Assembly: GCA_035772405.1 (NCBI GenBank)
Contig: JAYKKM010000204.1
Coordinates: 733,501-797,500, forward strand
DNA length: 64,000 nt
Source: Chrysogorgia sp. JL179-B06
Taxonomy: Eukaryota > Cnidaria > Anthozoa > Scleralcyonacea > Chrysogorgiidae
Direction: 5' to 3'
A program made the position numbers and the translations under genes. The stretch's first letter is position 1; each line of letters starts with the position of its first letter. A model generated the notes under the pieces. That model saw only the letters and a program-made list of their open reading frames with translations, was not told where the DNA came from and searched no databases. Shown one piece after another: positions 22,293-31,824 of this stretch.

Positions 22293-24203
22293 TTAGTCTG
22301 TTGTAATGTTATTTTGTAATTTGGCACGAACAAGGGAATCTTTAAGATTCTTATTTCTTTGATATGCCACAATTGGTGCTTCTGGCCATAGAATGCGCAA
22401 TGTGGGATCTTGTTCTATTATGTGCCAGTGTTTACGTAGTATTTGTCCAATGTGTGTTGTGTTGTTATTATATGGGATAGAAAAGATTGGACTGTTGTTG
22501 TTGTTATTTTTTGGTTGTTGGTTGTTTAGTAGTTCAGGCTGTGAGTATTGTTTTGCTTGTTCAAAAGCCTTGTGTATTGTTTCTCGTTTGTATCCACGGT
22601 TAATTAGTATAATAGCTAAGTTGTCAAGTCTTTTATGCAATAGTGTATCATCTGTAATGATGCGGCGATATCGAAGTGCCTGACTAAAGATGATACCATT
22701 TTTGCAAGACGTTGGGTGAAAAGAGTTGCTGTGTAATAATAGTGTTCTGTCTGTTGGTTTAATGTAAAGGTCTGATTCCAGTTTGTTGTCGTTATTGATG
22801 TAAATTGTTGTGTCGAGGAAATTTACAGATTTAGAAGAGTATGTGTAATCAAACTTAATTGTTGGGTGAAAGTTGTTGAGATATTCTAAAAACTCATTAA
22901 GGGTGTCAATACCATGCGTCCACAAAGCAAATATGTCATCAATGAATCTTATCCACTCAAGTGGAATTAGTTCATTTGGTGCATTGAGAAGCATTTGTTT
23001 TTCTAGGACTGCCATGAATATATTAGCATATGTTGGGGCCATAGGAGAGCCCATTGCTGTCCCATGAATTTGTAGAAAGTATTCGTTGTTGAATGTAAAG
23101 AAGTTGTTGTTTAGTATGAGTGAGAGTATTTCAGTTATGGTTTGTGGGTCTGTATTGTACGAGTTGTCCATACTTAACATATCAATACAGGCTTGAATGC
23201 CTTCTTCATTGGGTATGTTAGTATATAAGCTCTTGACATCTATTGTAATAAGTATTATGTCTGTTGGTAGTTCGTTGTTGAGGGAGAATATCCGTTTGAG
23301 AAAGTCTGTGTCCTTAACATACGAATCGATGTTGTTCATTAGTGGTTTGAGAAGGTGATCAGCATATTGTGAAAGGCTGACTGTCGGACCTTCACAGCCA
23401 GATATGATCGGTCTCCCAGGTATGTCAGGTTTGTGTATCTTAGGAAGAAGATATAATGTTGGAGTCCTTGTTGTTGTTTGTGGGAGTAGAAATTTGTATG
23501 TTGTATTGTCAATTGTATTGTTATTGTACATTTGATTTACAAGTGTTAAGATATTGTGTTGTAGTTGTGGTGTTGGGTCGTTGGGAATGGCACGGTAGTG
23601 GTTAGTGTTATGTAACTGTTTGTAAGCTTCAGTCAGATAGTCTTTCTTGGGCCAGATGACAATGGCTCCACCCTTATCTGCTGGTTTGATTATGATGTCA
23701 TTGTTGTTTTTAAGTTGGTTAATCGAGTTGAGTTCATCGGATGAAATGTTTTCGGCTGGGTTAGTTTGTGTGTGGTTAGTCTTTAAGTCATGATATACTC
23801 GTGCAATATATTCAGTTAGGTTAGAGTTGTCTGGTGGAGGTGGTGAAAATTTTTTGTTGGGTGTTTTAAAAGGATGTCTGGTAGCATTGTTATTTCCAAA
23901 GAAGTATTTGAGGTGCATATTGCGGCGGTATGTGAGAAATGAGTTGTAAACTGTGTTGTAATTGGTAGGTTTTGGGGATGGTATAAATTTGAGTCCTTTG
24001 GAGAGAAGGTTGACGGTGGGTTTTGGTAGTGGGGTATTGGAAAGATTGACGACGGAATTGTTTATAAGTTGGTTGTGAACTTTTTTGTGTAATTTAGTCT
24101 TGCTTTTGTACTTGTTGTTGTTGTGGTTACGTTTCATATTAGTATGTCTGATTAATTTGTTTTTGTTGTAGATCGTTGATTGTGTAATTGGTGTGTTGGT
24201 CAC
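22293..24203 (-). CDS. Penelope-like reverse transcriptase
   Basis: The 636-residue RT carries family signatures: ADKGGAIVIW (about residue 170), TLYLLPKIHKP then GRPIISG (about 250-270), ITIDVKSLYTNIP (about 320), HGTAMGSPMAPTYANIFM (about 383), the catalytic RFIDDIF (about 415) and NFLDTTIYI followed by YIKPTDR. It ends soon after the NLKDSLVRAKL segment, where relatives continue into a GIY-YIG endonuclease; here a stop follows. The frame as given opens with GTG and stays open upstream, overlapping the previous ORF, so the true start may be an internal ATG or come by frameshifting or splicing. Catalytic residues appear intact. Confidence 0.9.
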   Translation of the reverse strand: MTNTPITQSTIYNKNKLIRHTNMKRNHNNNKYKSKTKLHKKVHNQLINNSVVNLSNTPLPKPTVNLLSKGLKFIPSPKPTNYNTVYNSFLTYRRNMHLKYFFGNNNATRHPFKTPNKKFSPPPPDNSNLTEYIARVYHDLKTNHTQTNPAENISSDELNSINQLKNNNDIIIKPADKGGAIVIWPKKDYLTEAYKQLHNTNHYRAIPNDPTPQLQHNILTLVNQMYNNNTIDNTTYKFLLPQTTTRTPTLYLLPKIHKPDIPGRPIISGCEGPTVSLSQYADHLLKPLMNNIDSYVKDTDFLKRIFSLNNELPTDIILITIDVKSLYTNIPNEEGIQACIDMLSMDNSYNTDPQTITEILSLILNNNFFTFNNEYFLQIHGTAMGSPMAPTYANIFMAVLEKQMLLNAPNELIPLEWIRFIDDIFALWTHGIDTLNEFLEYLNNFHPTIKFDYTYSSKSVNFLDTTIYINNDNKLESDLYIKPTDRTLLLHSNSFHPTSCKNGIIFSQALRYRRIITDDTLLHKRLDNLAIILINRGYKRETIHKAFEQAKQYSQPELLNNQQPKNNNNNSPIFSIPYNNNTTHIGQILRKHWHIIEQDPTLRILWPEAPIVAYQRNKNLKDSLVRAKLQNNITTD

Positions 24204-24472
24204 TGACGCTTGTTCTTGTGGTTCCTGTTGCGTAGAAAATCCTGAATGCCTTGTTCAATATGTTGTGTAAGAGAATGCTGAAATCTGTTGATCATTGTTG
24301 GTGTGTTATGTGCAAATTGGTTAGTCTGAAAGAGTTGTGGAGTTTGTTGTACAGCAACGGGGGTTGGTGGTGTGGTGTTATGGAAACGTTGTAGAGTTGG
24401 TGTTGTGTTAGTGGGGATTGATTGTATTGGTTGTCGGGTGTTGTTGGAGTTGCGGGTTGTGTTGTAACTCAT
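24200..24472 (-). CDS. small ORF overlapping the RT start
   Basis: A 90-residue N/T/Q/P-rich frame overlaps ORF1 by 65 bp and the RT frame by 4 bp. It may be a linking exon or a frameshift bridge between ORF1 and the RT, since composition is continuous across all three. No known domain. Confidence 0.4.
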   Translation of the reverse strand: MSYNTTRNSNNTRQPIQSIPTNTTPTLQRFHNTTPPTPVAVQQTPQLFQTNQFAHNTPTMINRFQHSLTQHIEQGIQDFLRNRNHKNKRQ

Positions 24473-25727
24473 GGTTTGTGGGTGTTATAGTGGTTGTTGA
24501 AGTCTGGTTTTGTTGGTTAGTGGTTAGCGTAGGTGTAATGTTGGTCATGGATTGTGGTTGTTGTCCTTGTTGTGTGTTGTTGGTGCATTCGGTGGTGGTT
24601 TGGTTGTTGTTTGTCTGCTTCTTGTTTGTCTGCTTCTTGTTTGTTTGTTTCTTGTAGAAAGTTGTTGATTTGTGTTGTTGTTTCTTCAGTCGTTTTGTGG
24701 CTTTAATCTTGTTGATTAATGTTCGTCTAGAGTAAGATTCTCCCACTATGTTTGACTGTTCAATAATTTTGTTGGTTAGTTGTTGGTTTGGAGAGTTAGT
24801 AATTACGTGTTGTGTTTTTTGTTGGATTTTCGTGTCAATGTTTTGTAAAGAGCAAGTGTGATGTTCTCGTACAATTTGTAGTAATTCATTGGATGCGTTC
24901 GTTAGTGTTCGTTCCCAACGTTCTCTAAGGGTAGGTGGAAGTTGTTGTCTGCATTTGTGTTTGACGGTGAGTCCGAGAGGGGTTGTGTTCGTATTGTGAT
25001 ATTCGTTTAGTTTGTCTAGAGTAGTTTGTTGTGTCGTTTGTTTCAGTTTAAGAGAATATAGTGAACGGAAAGAGGGAAGAAGGTTGGTAGGAATTTCGTT
25101 AAAATTAGTGTTGTCCGTTTGGTTCATTTCGTTGGCAGTAATTTCTGTAGGGTTCATTTTATTGTTGTCAGTTATATTTAGTTCGTTAGTGGTACTTGTA
25201 GAGGCGTCCTTGTTAATGTCGTTTTCGTCAAGTTGGTTAGTGGTGCTTGTAGAAGCGCCATCGTTGATGTTCATATTTGTTTCAGGTTGTGTTGCGTTTG
25301 GTAGGTTGTGTTGTATTTTTCGTTCGTCAATTTCTATCCCATTGTTGTTGGTTGTCGTTTGATTGTCGGCTGTTGTTAGTTCATGTGGTGCGTTATGGTC
25401 TGCTTCAATGATGCTGTCATTAAGATTAGTCATGTCATATAGAATGTTCTCGTTGTCTGTGTTATTATTTTCGTTTTGTTCGTTGTTGTCGTTGTAAACG
25501 TGGTCAGATGTTCGTTGAGCGTTATTGTACATTTCGGTTTCGTCAATCCTAAGTAGCTCAGCCTCATCGATTGACTCGTATTCTATTTCCATAGTTGTAT
25601 CATTGGGTAGGATTTGCTCGATGAGCGATTCTTCTGAAGCATTGTATGGAATTTGGTAATCCGCATTGGTATGTGCCGCGTTGTCTCCGTCGGGGAAATT
25701 CGTGTCAACGGGATTTTCATTTGCCAC
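24408..25727 (-). CDS. ORF1 of the Penelope-like element, N/T/Q-rich
   Basis: The 439-residue frame is very rich in Asn, Thr and Gln, acidic in its first 130 residues and basic after about residue 330 (repeated KKQTN units). It contains no recognised domain. The middle (LPPTLRERWERTLTNASNELLQIV...) looks helical. The frame opens at GTG with no upstream ATG before a stop; the first ATG is near residue 46. It probably supplies the N-terminal part of the RT polyprotein or an RNA-binding partner. Low complexity limits any inference. Confidence 0.5.
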   Translation of the reverse strand: MANENPVDTNFPDGDNAAHTNADYQIPYNASEESLIEQILPNDTTMEIEYESIDEAELLRIDETEMYNNAQRTSDHVYNDNNEQNENNNTDNENILYDMTNLNDSIIEADHNAPHELTTADNQTTTNNNGIEIDERKIQHNLPNATQPETNMNINDGASTSTTNQLDENDINKDASTSTTNELNITDNNKMNPTEITANEMNQTDNTNFNEIPTNLLPSFRSLYSLKLKQTTQQTTLDKLNEYHNTNTTPLGLTVKHKCRQQLPPTLRERWERTLTNASNELLQIVREHHTCSLQNIDTKIQQKTQHVITNSPNQQLTNKIIEQSNIVGESYSRRTLINKIKATKRLKKQQHKSTTFYKKQTNKKQTNKKQTNNNQTTTECTNNTQQGQQPQSMTNITPTLTTNQQNQTSTTTITPTNHELQHNPQLQQHPTTNTINPH

Positions 25728-25874
25728 ATCGGCGGTGTTTTCATTGGCGATGTATGGAACAACTATTGAATAGGGTTATTATGAAAAGTTATTTCAAAAT
25801 CCAAATGACAATAAAACTTGTCGAAAAAGATAAATTTTGTTCGTTTTGGTAGCCGAAAGAGTGTGATCTTTGAG

Positions 25875-26969
25875 TTGGGATGTAGGTAATTGGACCAACA
25901 CTGGGGTTACTATTATGTAGATGAGTGTGTATTTAGCATAGCATGCGGCATTTGGCCTATAACTAAGACTGAAATGCGCACCTTGGCAAATAGGATATGT
26001 AGGCGTAGTTTCTATCGTTGTCTGGTTATTGAATTGGGATGTGCTGTAGGTAATCCGACCAACACTGGGTTGCTATTATGTAGATGAGTATGTATTTAGC
26101 ATAGTATGCGACATTTGGTCTATGGCTAAGACTTAAATGCGCACCTTGGCATATATGTAGGCGTAGTTTCTATCTTTGTCTGGTTACGGCGCTGGACAAT
26201 GAAGTGTACTAAACTGTTATAGTATATATGCATAAAATCATCATAAAGACAAGAATAAAGATGCGTATTGTATTGTATATTGTGTAGATTCTTTGGGACA
26301 CAACCTTCTACAATTGTTTCGACCTTCTTTCTGTGGTCTCCTCAGGAAGGATTTTGGGGTTGGGTGTTGATGTTATTTAGTTGTAGTTGGAAAATAAACA
26401 ATAAATAGTATAGTGCCATAGAGAAATACTAATAAATAAACGTAAAAGTGTATGCTTACCAAAATTGTTGTTTGTTTTCGACGAAAGTCCGACACGTCGC
26501 ACCATTGTAGTAAATCTGTAAGAACGCGTGAGGTGTCTCTGGTAAGTCGTTAGAGACGCAGTAAGGTCGTTTAATTGTCAGTTGTGGTTTAAGTAGTTTA
26601 AAAGTGTAATGTGATTCGTTCTAGAGTTCGTAAGGTCTAATTTTAGTGTCGGAAGTTGTCGGATGAATGTCGTGTCAGTGTTTCTGTATGGGGGTCTGGA
26701 GATCACTAAAATCTGATTGGTAAAATGGCCGCCAAACATTCACAGCGAAGTTGTAGGATGAAAAAGATTGGATAATTTTATTGTGTGCGAAATACTGTTC
26801 TATGGAATAACAACACCATAAAAGACCATCAATGGTAATTGTGTGTGAACTATAAATCAAATGGAACAATGCTGGATGTATATAGATTCTTACATGGAAA
26901 ATTGTAGATTATATTAAAATAGTCTGGCTTTGGTCTTTGTAAAGGCCAGAGAACGAAGATGAGTCTTGT
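25875..26969 (-). repeat. pseudo-LTR, 5' copy
   Basis: Same length as 20618-21712, with isolated substitutions only. It would hold the 5' start and promoter of the element's RNA. It ends exactly at the beginning of the second 1.57-kb host duplicate. Confidence 0.88.
26297..26367 (-). ncRNA. hammerhead ribozyme, type I, 5' pseudo-LTR
   Basis: Identical to the ribozyme 5257 bp upstream: CTGAGGA at 26345-26339, stem II GACC/GGTC, GAAA, and cleavage triplet GTA. Cleavage here would define the 5' end of the element's transcript. Confidence 0.82.
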
Positions 26970-26970
26970 C

Positions 26971-28534
26971 AATAAATAAACTGAAATTCTTAATGTTTTT
27001 AAAAATATCACATGTAACACATATTGACATTAGTGTTACTTGAGGCTTTCCCAATAAATTTACAACAAAATCAGAATAAAGAACTATCTTTTTTAATTGT
27101 AACAATGTCAAGCAAAGACACGGGTATTTAAGAAAAAGGCTTTATTTACATACATGACATTCAATTTTTACAGTTGATTCCATATTACCTTACTTACAGT
27201 ATATTGTTAAGTTAATCAAGAACATGTAAAGAAACTATTTATTCAGAAACTAGCAATGATAGCCAATTAAATAAATTATAAACTCTACATCAAAGCACAA
27301 CATATTGTATCAATAAAGTAAATAGAAGTAATTTCTGTGAAGTTGATCGTCCAGGTAAGTAGTCTTGAGAAAGACTATTGTTTACAACAGTAATAGTATA
27401 CTTTTTAATTAGAACTGACAATCAACTTTGTTAGTTCCTAAGCTTCGAACAATGGATTACCAGACGACCTGTCAAAACCATGTCATCTTTTGTTATAAGC
27501 ATGAGAACTGAGAACACTGATTGGTCAGTTTTAATTAAAATATATATAGACTTTTGTAATCATGCCCTCAGTTAGTCAATTTGTGCAGTGACTATACTGT
27601 AAATAATAATGGTAAACCTATTTTCTCTATAAATTAAATTTAAACACTACATGCACAGTTTGTTATTTAGAGTACATCTTACTTCTATGTTTTGCCATAA
27701 ATGTTATTATTTCTGGATCATCCATTTGTCTTGTAGACAGCTTTTGATTACTATTTGAAGAATGGTTTCAACAATGTTTGCCATCTGTTCAATATTGGAT
27801 CTATCTTAAAAAAAATTGAAATTCAAAAATTATTCTCCAGCAATATAGTTTATACCACACTTTTTCCAAGTCACCGACACAGATATTTAAGATTAATTTT
27901 AGACCAATGTTATTAATATCCAGTATTATAACAACTAAAATATTATATTACAGAACATGTATATAAATTCTGAAATATTTATATAATACATGCAACTACC
28001 TCTATACACAGCATTACATTCTCCCAATTTAATACGACTGCACTTTTTTTCACATAAAACATTGTGATAATACATATACAACCATATATGTACAGTATAT
28101 AAATTCTGAATCACGGTTAGTGATCAAACATGTATAATATACAATTGGTAATATTTGGCATTTCACTCGATCAAACTACATGTTGAAAGGATTTATGGTG
28201 AAGGAAAATTTCGAGTGTTGGAATACACACATTTTAAGACCAAACCAGGACCAGTTGCGAAAAATGCAACTTCAAGGCCTTCCGGCTGGAATTGAACCCT
28301 CGATGCTAATGCAGTGCTCTGACCACTGAGCTACGGAAGCTGTTGCCGTGAGCCTAGTATATTGGATTTGGTTTATGCATGATAACAAGAATTATCCAGA
28401 CCTCTTTCAGCCTTCAACTTTGGCAGATAACATTGACCTTGGTCTGGTGAATTATTGATATCAAGGCAGTCATTTCCATAGAATACTGTGAATTATTGGA
28501 TGGGGTGTACAAAATTAAAATTATTGGACGCTGA
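26971..28534. repeat. 1.57-kb direct repeat, copy 2
   Basis: Twin of 18879-20451. It begins immediately after the 5' pseudo-LTR and ends ...GGACGCTGAT, after which unique sequence (GACATCACTAGG) continues. It contains the same tRNA-like SINE head at about 28276-28340. Confidence 0.9.
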
Positions 28535-29543
28535 TGACATCACTAGGAAAAGCACGCGGAAATTACAATATAAAAAATGGCTTGTAGTAGATTACTACCA
28601 GACTGTCACTTTGTATATTTTTAGTAAGACTATTTTGAACAATTATTGGATTCGGCTTACGTATGACATCAAGAATTATCCAGACATTGGTCAATGTTAT
28701 CTGCCTCAGCCTTCGGCGGATAACATTGACCTCAGTCTGGACTCTGGATAATTATTTATCATGGTCAGCTTCATCCAATAATTGTATAGTATTCGATGGA
28801 CATTGAGAATTCACTGGAGTATGTTGACCAATAAGAAATGAGAATGAACTTTGAATGTACAGGTATTATAATAAACAATTATTGGACAAGGTTGAGCATG
28901 ATATCAAGAATTCACGTTTGGAAGCCATGCAAAGATATTTACATCAGGCAAGACATCAAGCATTGTCTGTTGGTTTTTCAGCCAATCACAATCGAGATTG
29001 TATGAGTATTGTATAATAATTCTGATTGTTAGTGAGATGCTCTAACCATGCATTGAGCTACTGAGACTAGGATGGAGAGGGTTTCATCATTGATTTTGAA
29101 CTGCCACTTCAAAAACACAGCTTTTGGGTGGATGTTTATTTTGTATTCAGTCAATTGGTGAAACAACATGAATACTAGCAGTATTATAATACTTGATCAA
29201 TAATGCTTGTGAGTGTACACACTTTGACAAACTTAAACATTAACAGGTACCGGGTGTACCATGTACATCCACTGAACACTCAGTTTTTGTTGGTCAGGAG
29301 AAAAAAAATTTAAATTATTTAAAAATCAATATCATACAGATTATTGACGGTATGCATAGTAGATCAGATAAACTTAAACTTTGAGTCAAACTTACCAAAA
29401 TCTCTTAGTTTTGTTTAAGCAGGAATGACAAAATTGCAACTGCATCTATAATATTTTGAAAAGCAAGAAACAACCTAATTAAAATACAGATAACAGTTAC
29501 CATAATAATAAATTAAAGACTATAACCAAAGTAAGTAATTTAT

Positions 29544-29605
29544 TAGCCTGCTCGCAGCCCGACATTTCTAAACCCGGCCTTAAATTTCGGGCTGCGAGCA
29601 GGCTA
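29544..29605. repeat. short perfect hairpin with flanking duplication
   Basis: Nineteen-base arms (TAGCCTGCTCGCAGCCCGA at 29544-29562; inverse at 29587-29605) around a 24-nt loop. AGTAATTTATTA lies on both sides, which looks like a target duplication for a miniature inverted element. Confidence 0.7.
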
Positions 29606-30763
29606 GTAATTTATTAAACTATCTTGTTATTCAAAATATATACCGTATAGTGATTATTACAATACATGATGATTGTCAAGTTCAAATCCTCAGAAAATGA
29701 ATCCCACACAGTTTCCTAAGCATTACTGGTATATGGTGAATGTTGTATATACAGTGAATATAGTAACCAAACCAGTACATCATTGTGACCTTCACCCTTC
29801 ATAAGAGTCTTGATATTAGAGCATGTCACAGGCAATCATCAGGTTACAGGTTTGAGCCCTGTGAGGATTTGAGCTTGACAATGTCTTGTCTGAGCTCATT
29901 CACTTGGCACTTTGTTTGTCATACATGTATGCATTTTAATTCCATGAAAAATAAAAAATATATAACTAATTGACAACCGGTATGCAATATCACATGAAGA
30001 AATCTTTTGAACAATGCCAAATGTTTGGAAGTTAAATTTATACATAAAAATGATAACAACACTTCTGAAACGAAACCAATATCACATATATGCCATTACT
30101 CTCTGAATTTGTGCTTTTCAGCAAGGATTTAAATCCTTAGAAGTTCCCTTTTGTTGATTGTTATCATACTTAATCATATCATAAACAAATGAAAGGTTAT
30201 GTAAACGGCTATTCCTGATAAATGTTTCTATAACATACCACTTTGTTTCCTGAGATCAAATAGCAGTAAAGGATGGGCTTTCTCCATCACTCAAATTATT
30301 TTGATTAGACACATGATATTATATCCGCATTTCAATTGAAAAATAACTACAATGAAATGGAATCCTCTAATACAAAGTTTTTGATAGAGAAGCGAAGTTT
30401 AGGCAACTATTTGATTTGCTTCAAACTTTCAGATGCGTTTAGGATCAGGATTAATATATTAGTAGATCAGAGTCGGACTTACCTTCGTTCTTCGAACTTT
30501 GCTGAAATCGCATCACTGCCGTATTTACTCCCGCAGCCAGTATTTTATAAAACCAACGAATAATTGATGATCAGCCACTTCTTTAGAATTGGTAACACAA
30601 ACTCACAAAGCAATTTGCCAAACAAATAATCCAAGACACAAAGCAGCATAAAATGTTTCAACTTTCAGCGACAACAAGAGAATTCAAATATGGCGCAGCA
30701 TTAACGTTAACTCGCTAGGACCTCTGGGAATGCCCATATACGGAATCATTTTCCTTTTGCAAC

Positions 30764-30821
30764 CTCGTACCCAGGCTCTTCTCTCCCGCTACACCTTGCG
30801 GGAGAAGAGCCTGGGTACGAG
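30764..30821. repeat. short hairpin element
   Basis: Arms CTCGTACCCAGGCTCTTCTC... (30764-30789) and inverse (30798-30821) surround an 8-nt loop. Similar GTACCCAGGCTCTTC hairpins are, from memory, dispersed in marine invertebrate genomes. Confidence 0.65.
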
Positions 30822-31139
30822 ATCGATGATTTTGCAGGCCTCTACCTGATAATTCCTAAGCCTGTTACTGTTAATAATAGCCTGAAGCGAGTTAATGTAT
30901 CTCCGCGCTTGATCCTGCAAAGTTTTATTCAATAATTCCATGAAGTTATGCATGCAGAAACCTACTATTCACTCAAAACGTTATAGCAATTAGTAAGACT
31001 TTGTTAACTCTACAGCAAATAAATCCTCGTTCGGGTATAACCTACCTATAGCATATTCTATTGGCTGTTGCAATAAAAACCTAAATATGACAAATGCTAA
31101 ACTTGGAAAATCATTTGAAGCCCAATGGTATAACATACA

Positions 31140-31380
31140 GATGAATAAAAACTCGAATAGAATATTCTATAGAATATTTAGAATATTCTATTGCACCCAT
31201 AAGTGTCGTATAGAAAATCTAAGATAATACTCTGTTGGAAGAAAAACCAATATGCTATAGAAAATTCAATAGAATATTCTATTGACACTTTAGTGTCATA
31301 CTACCGAATATTCGAACAGAATATTCCATTGGATTTAGATTTCCAACAGAATATTCTATTGGATTCTATAGAACATTTTC
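31140..31380. repeat. cluster of GAATATTCTATTGG-type palindromic words
   Basis: At least six copies of AGAATATTCTAT(TGG) and its inverse occur within 240 bp. AGAATATTCT is itself palindromic and resembles a heat-shock-element-like inverted GAA/TTC pair, though that role is not supported otherwise. Confidence 0.5.
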
Positions 31381-31555
31381 GTAAGGGAGGAACCTGAAAA
31401 ATGTACCATTATTTAAGAACTTTAATTTCAAATTGACCATGTGTCTTATTCAGAAGGTAACCTTTGTGTTTGTGAATTGTTTTGTATTGCAATTGACAAC
31501 AAATCCATAACAACTATTTCTAATCTAAAATTATATGAAGAAAAAATAGTCTGGG

Positions 31556-31752
31556 CTCTAACATATCTGCCAAGTAACTGTAAACAATATACAGATAGGG
31601 TACAGATATGTTGACAGACAATCCACGTATCTGCAAAATGTCTGCATATTTCCTACAGATATTTTGCAGATATACCAAAACACCAGACAGATATCATGCA
31701 GTACTGTGACAGATATGTGACAGATACGTACAGATATTTGACATATATGTTA
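31556..31752. repeat. subterminal ACAGATATGT word cluster, right
   Basis: Irregular copies of ACAGATATGT, GACAGATA and CATATCTG, mirroring 18330-18522 and ending at the inverted terminus GTTTGGTGAGGG. Confidence 0.65.
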
Positions 31753-31824
31753 GTTTGGTGAGGGTAGTCTTAGGGGTCTCGGCTGTGTCTGGCTATTTAG
31801 TGAGCAAATATGTGTTATAGCATA

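Larger units (their letters stand above)
20459..26969 (-). mobile_element. Penelope-like retroelement with pseudo-LTRs
   Basis: This 6.5-kb minus-strand element has a 1095-bp direct repeat at each end (20618-21712 and 25875-26969), offset by exactly 5257 bp and differing at only a few sites. A partial third copy of its first 159-bp unit leads the left end (20459-20617). Between them lie an N/T/Q-rich ORF, a small overlapping ORF and a Penelope-type reverse transcriptase. Each pseudo-LTR carries a hammerhead ribozyme core. These are all known traits of Penelope-like elements. No GIY-YIG endonuclease was found. Near-identity of the repeats implies a young insertion. Confidence 0.88.
28535..31139. 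other. non-coding remainder of the inverted-end unit
   Basis: No gene supported. It holds tRNA-like fragments near 29040-29075 (minus; GTAGCTCAATGC, GGTTAGAGCATC) and 29815-29875 (plus; B-box-like GGTTACAGGTTTGAG), plus the two perfect hairpins listed separately. Confidence 0.5.
18318..31764. mobile_element. 13.4-kb unit with short inverted ends
   Basis: The left end reads CCCTCACCAAAC (18318-18329) and the right end reads GTTTGGTGAGGG (31753-31764), a perfect 12-bp inverted pair. Just inside each end is a dense field of ACAGATATGT/ACATATCTGT words. Removing the Penelope insertion and one copy of its flanking duplication leaves about 5.4 kb with no transposase, so it would be non-autonomous. 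The flanks (AAGCCAAA and TAGTCTTA) are not a target duplication, so the boundary could instead reflect two oppositely oriented repeat copies. Confidence 0.5.

Noticed and set aside
24418..24657. Plus-strand hydrophobic ORF opposite the Penelope ORFs
   Set aside because: It is the complement of the N/T/Q-rich ORF1; the Cys/Val/Phe-rich composition is just the antisense of Asn/Thr/Gln codons.
31140..31380. Heat-shock element cluster
   Set aside because: AGAATATTCT words resemble inverted GAA/TTC units, but no nearby gene would use them and the words read as a decayed repeat family.
18310..31772. piggyBac-type insertion suggested by the CCCT...AGGG ends
   Set aside because: There is no TTAA at either border and no piggyBac transposase inside.
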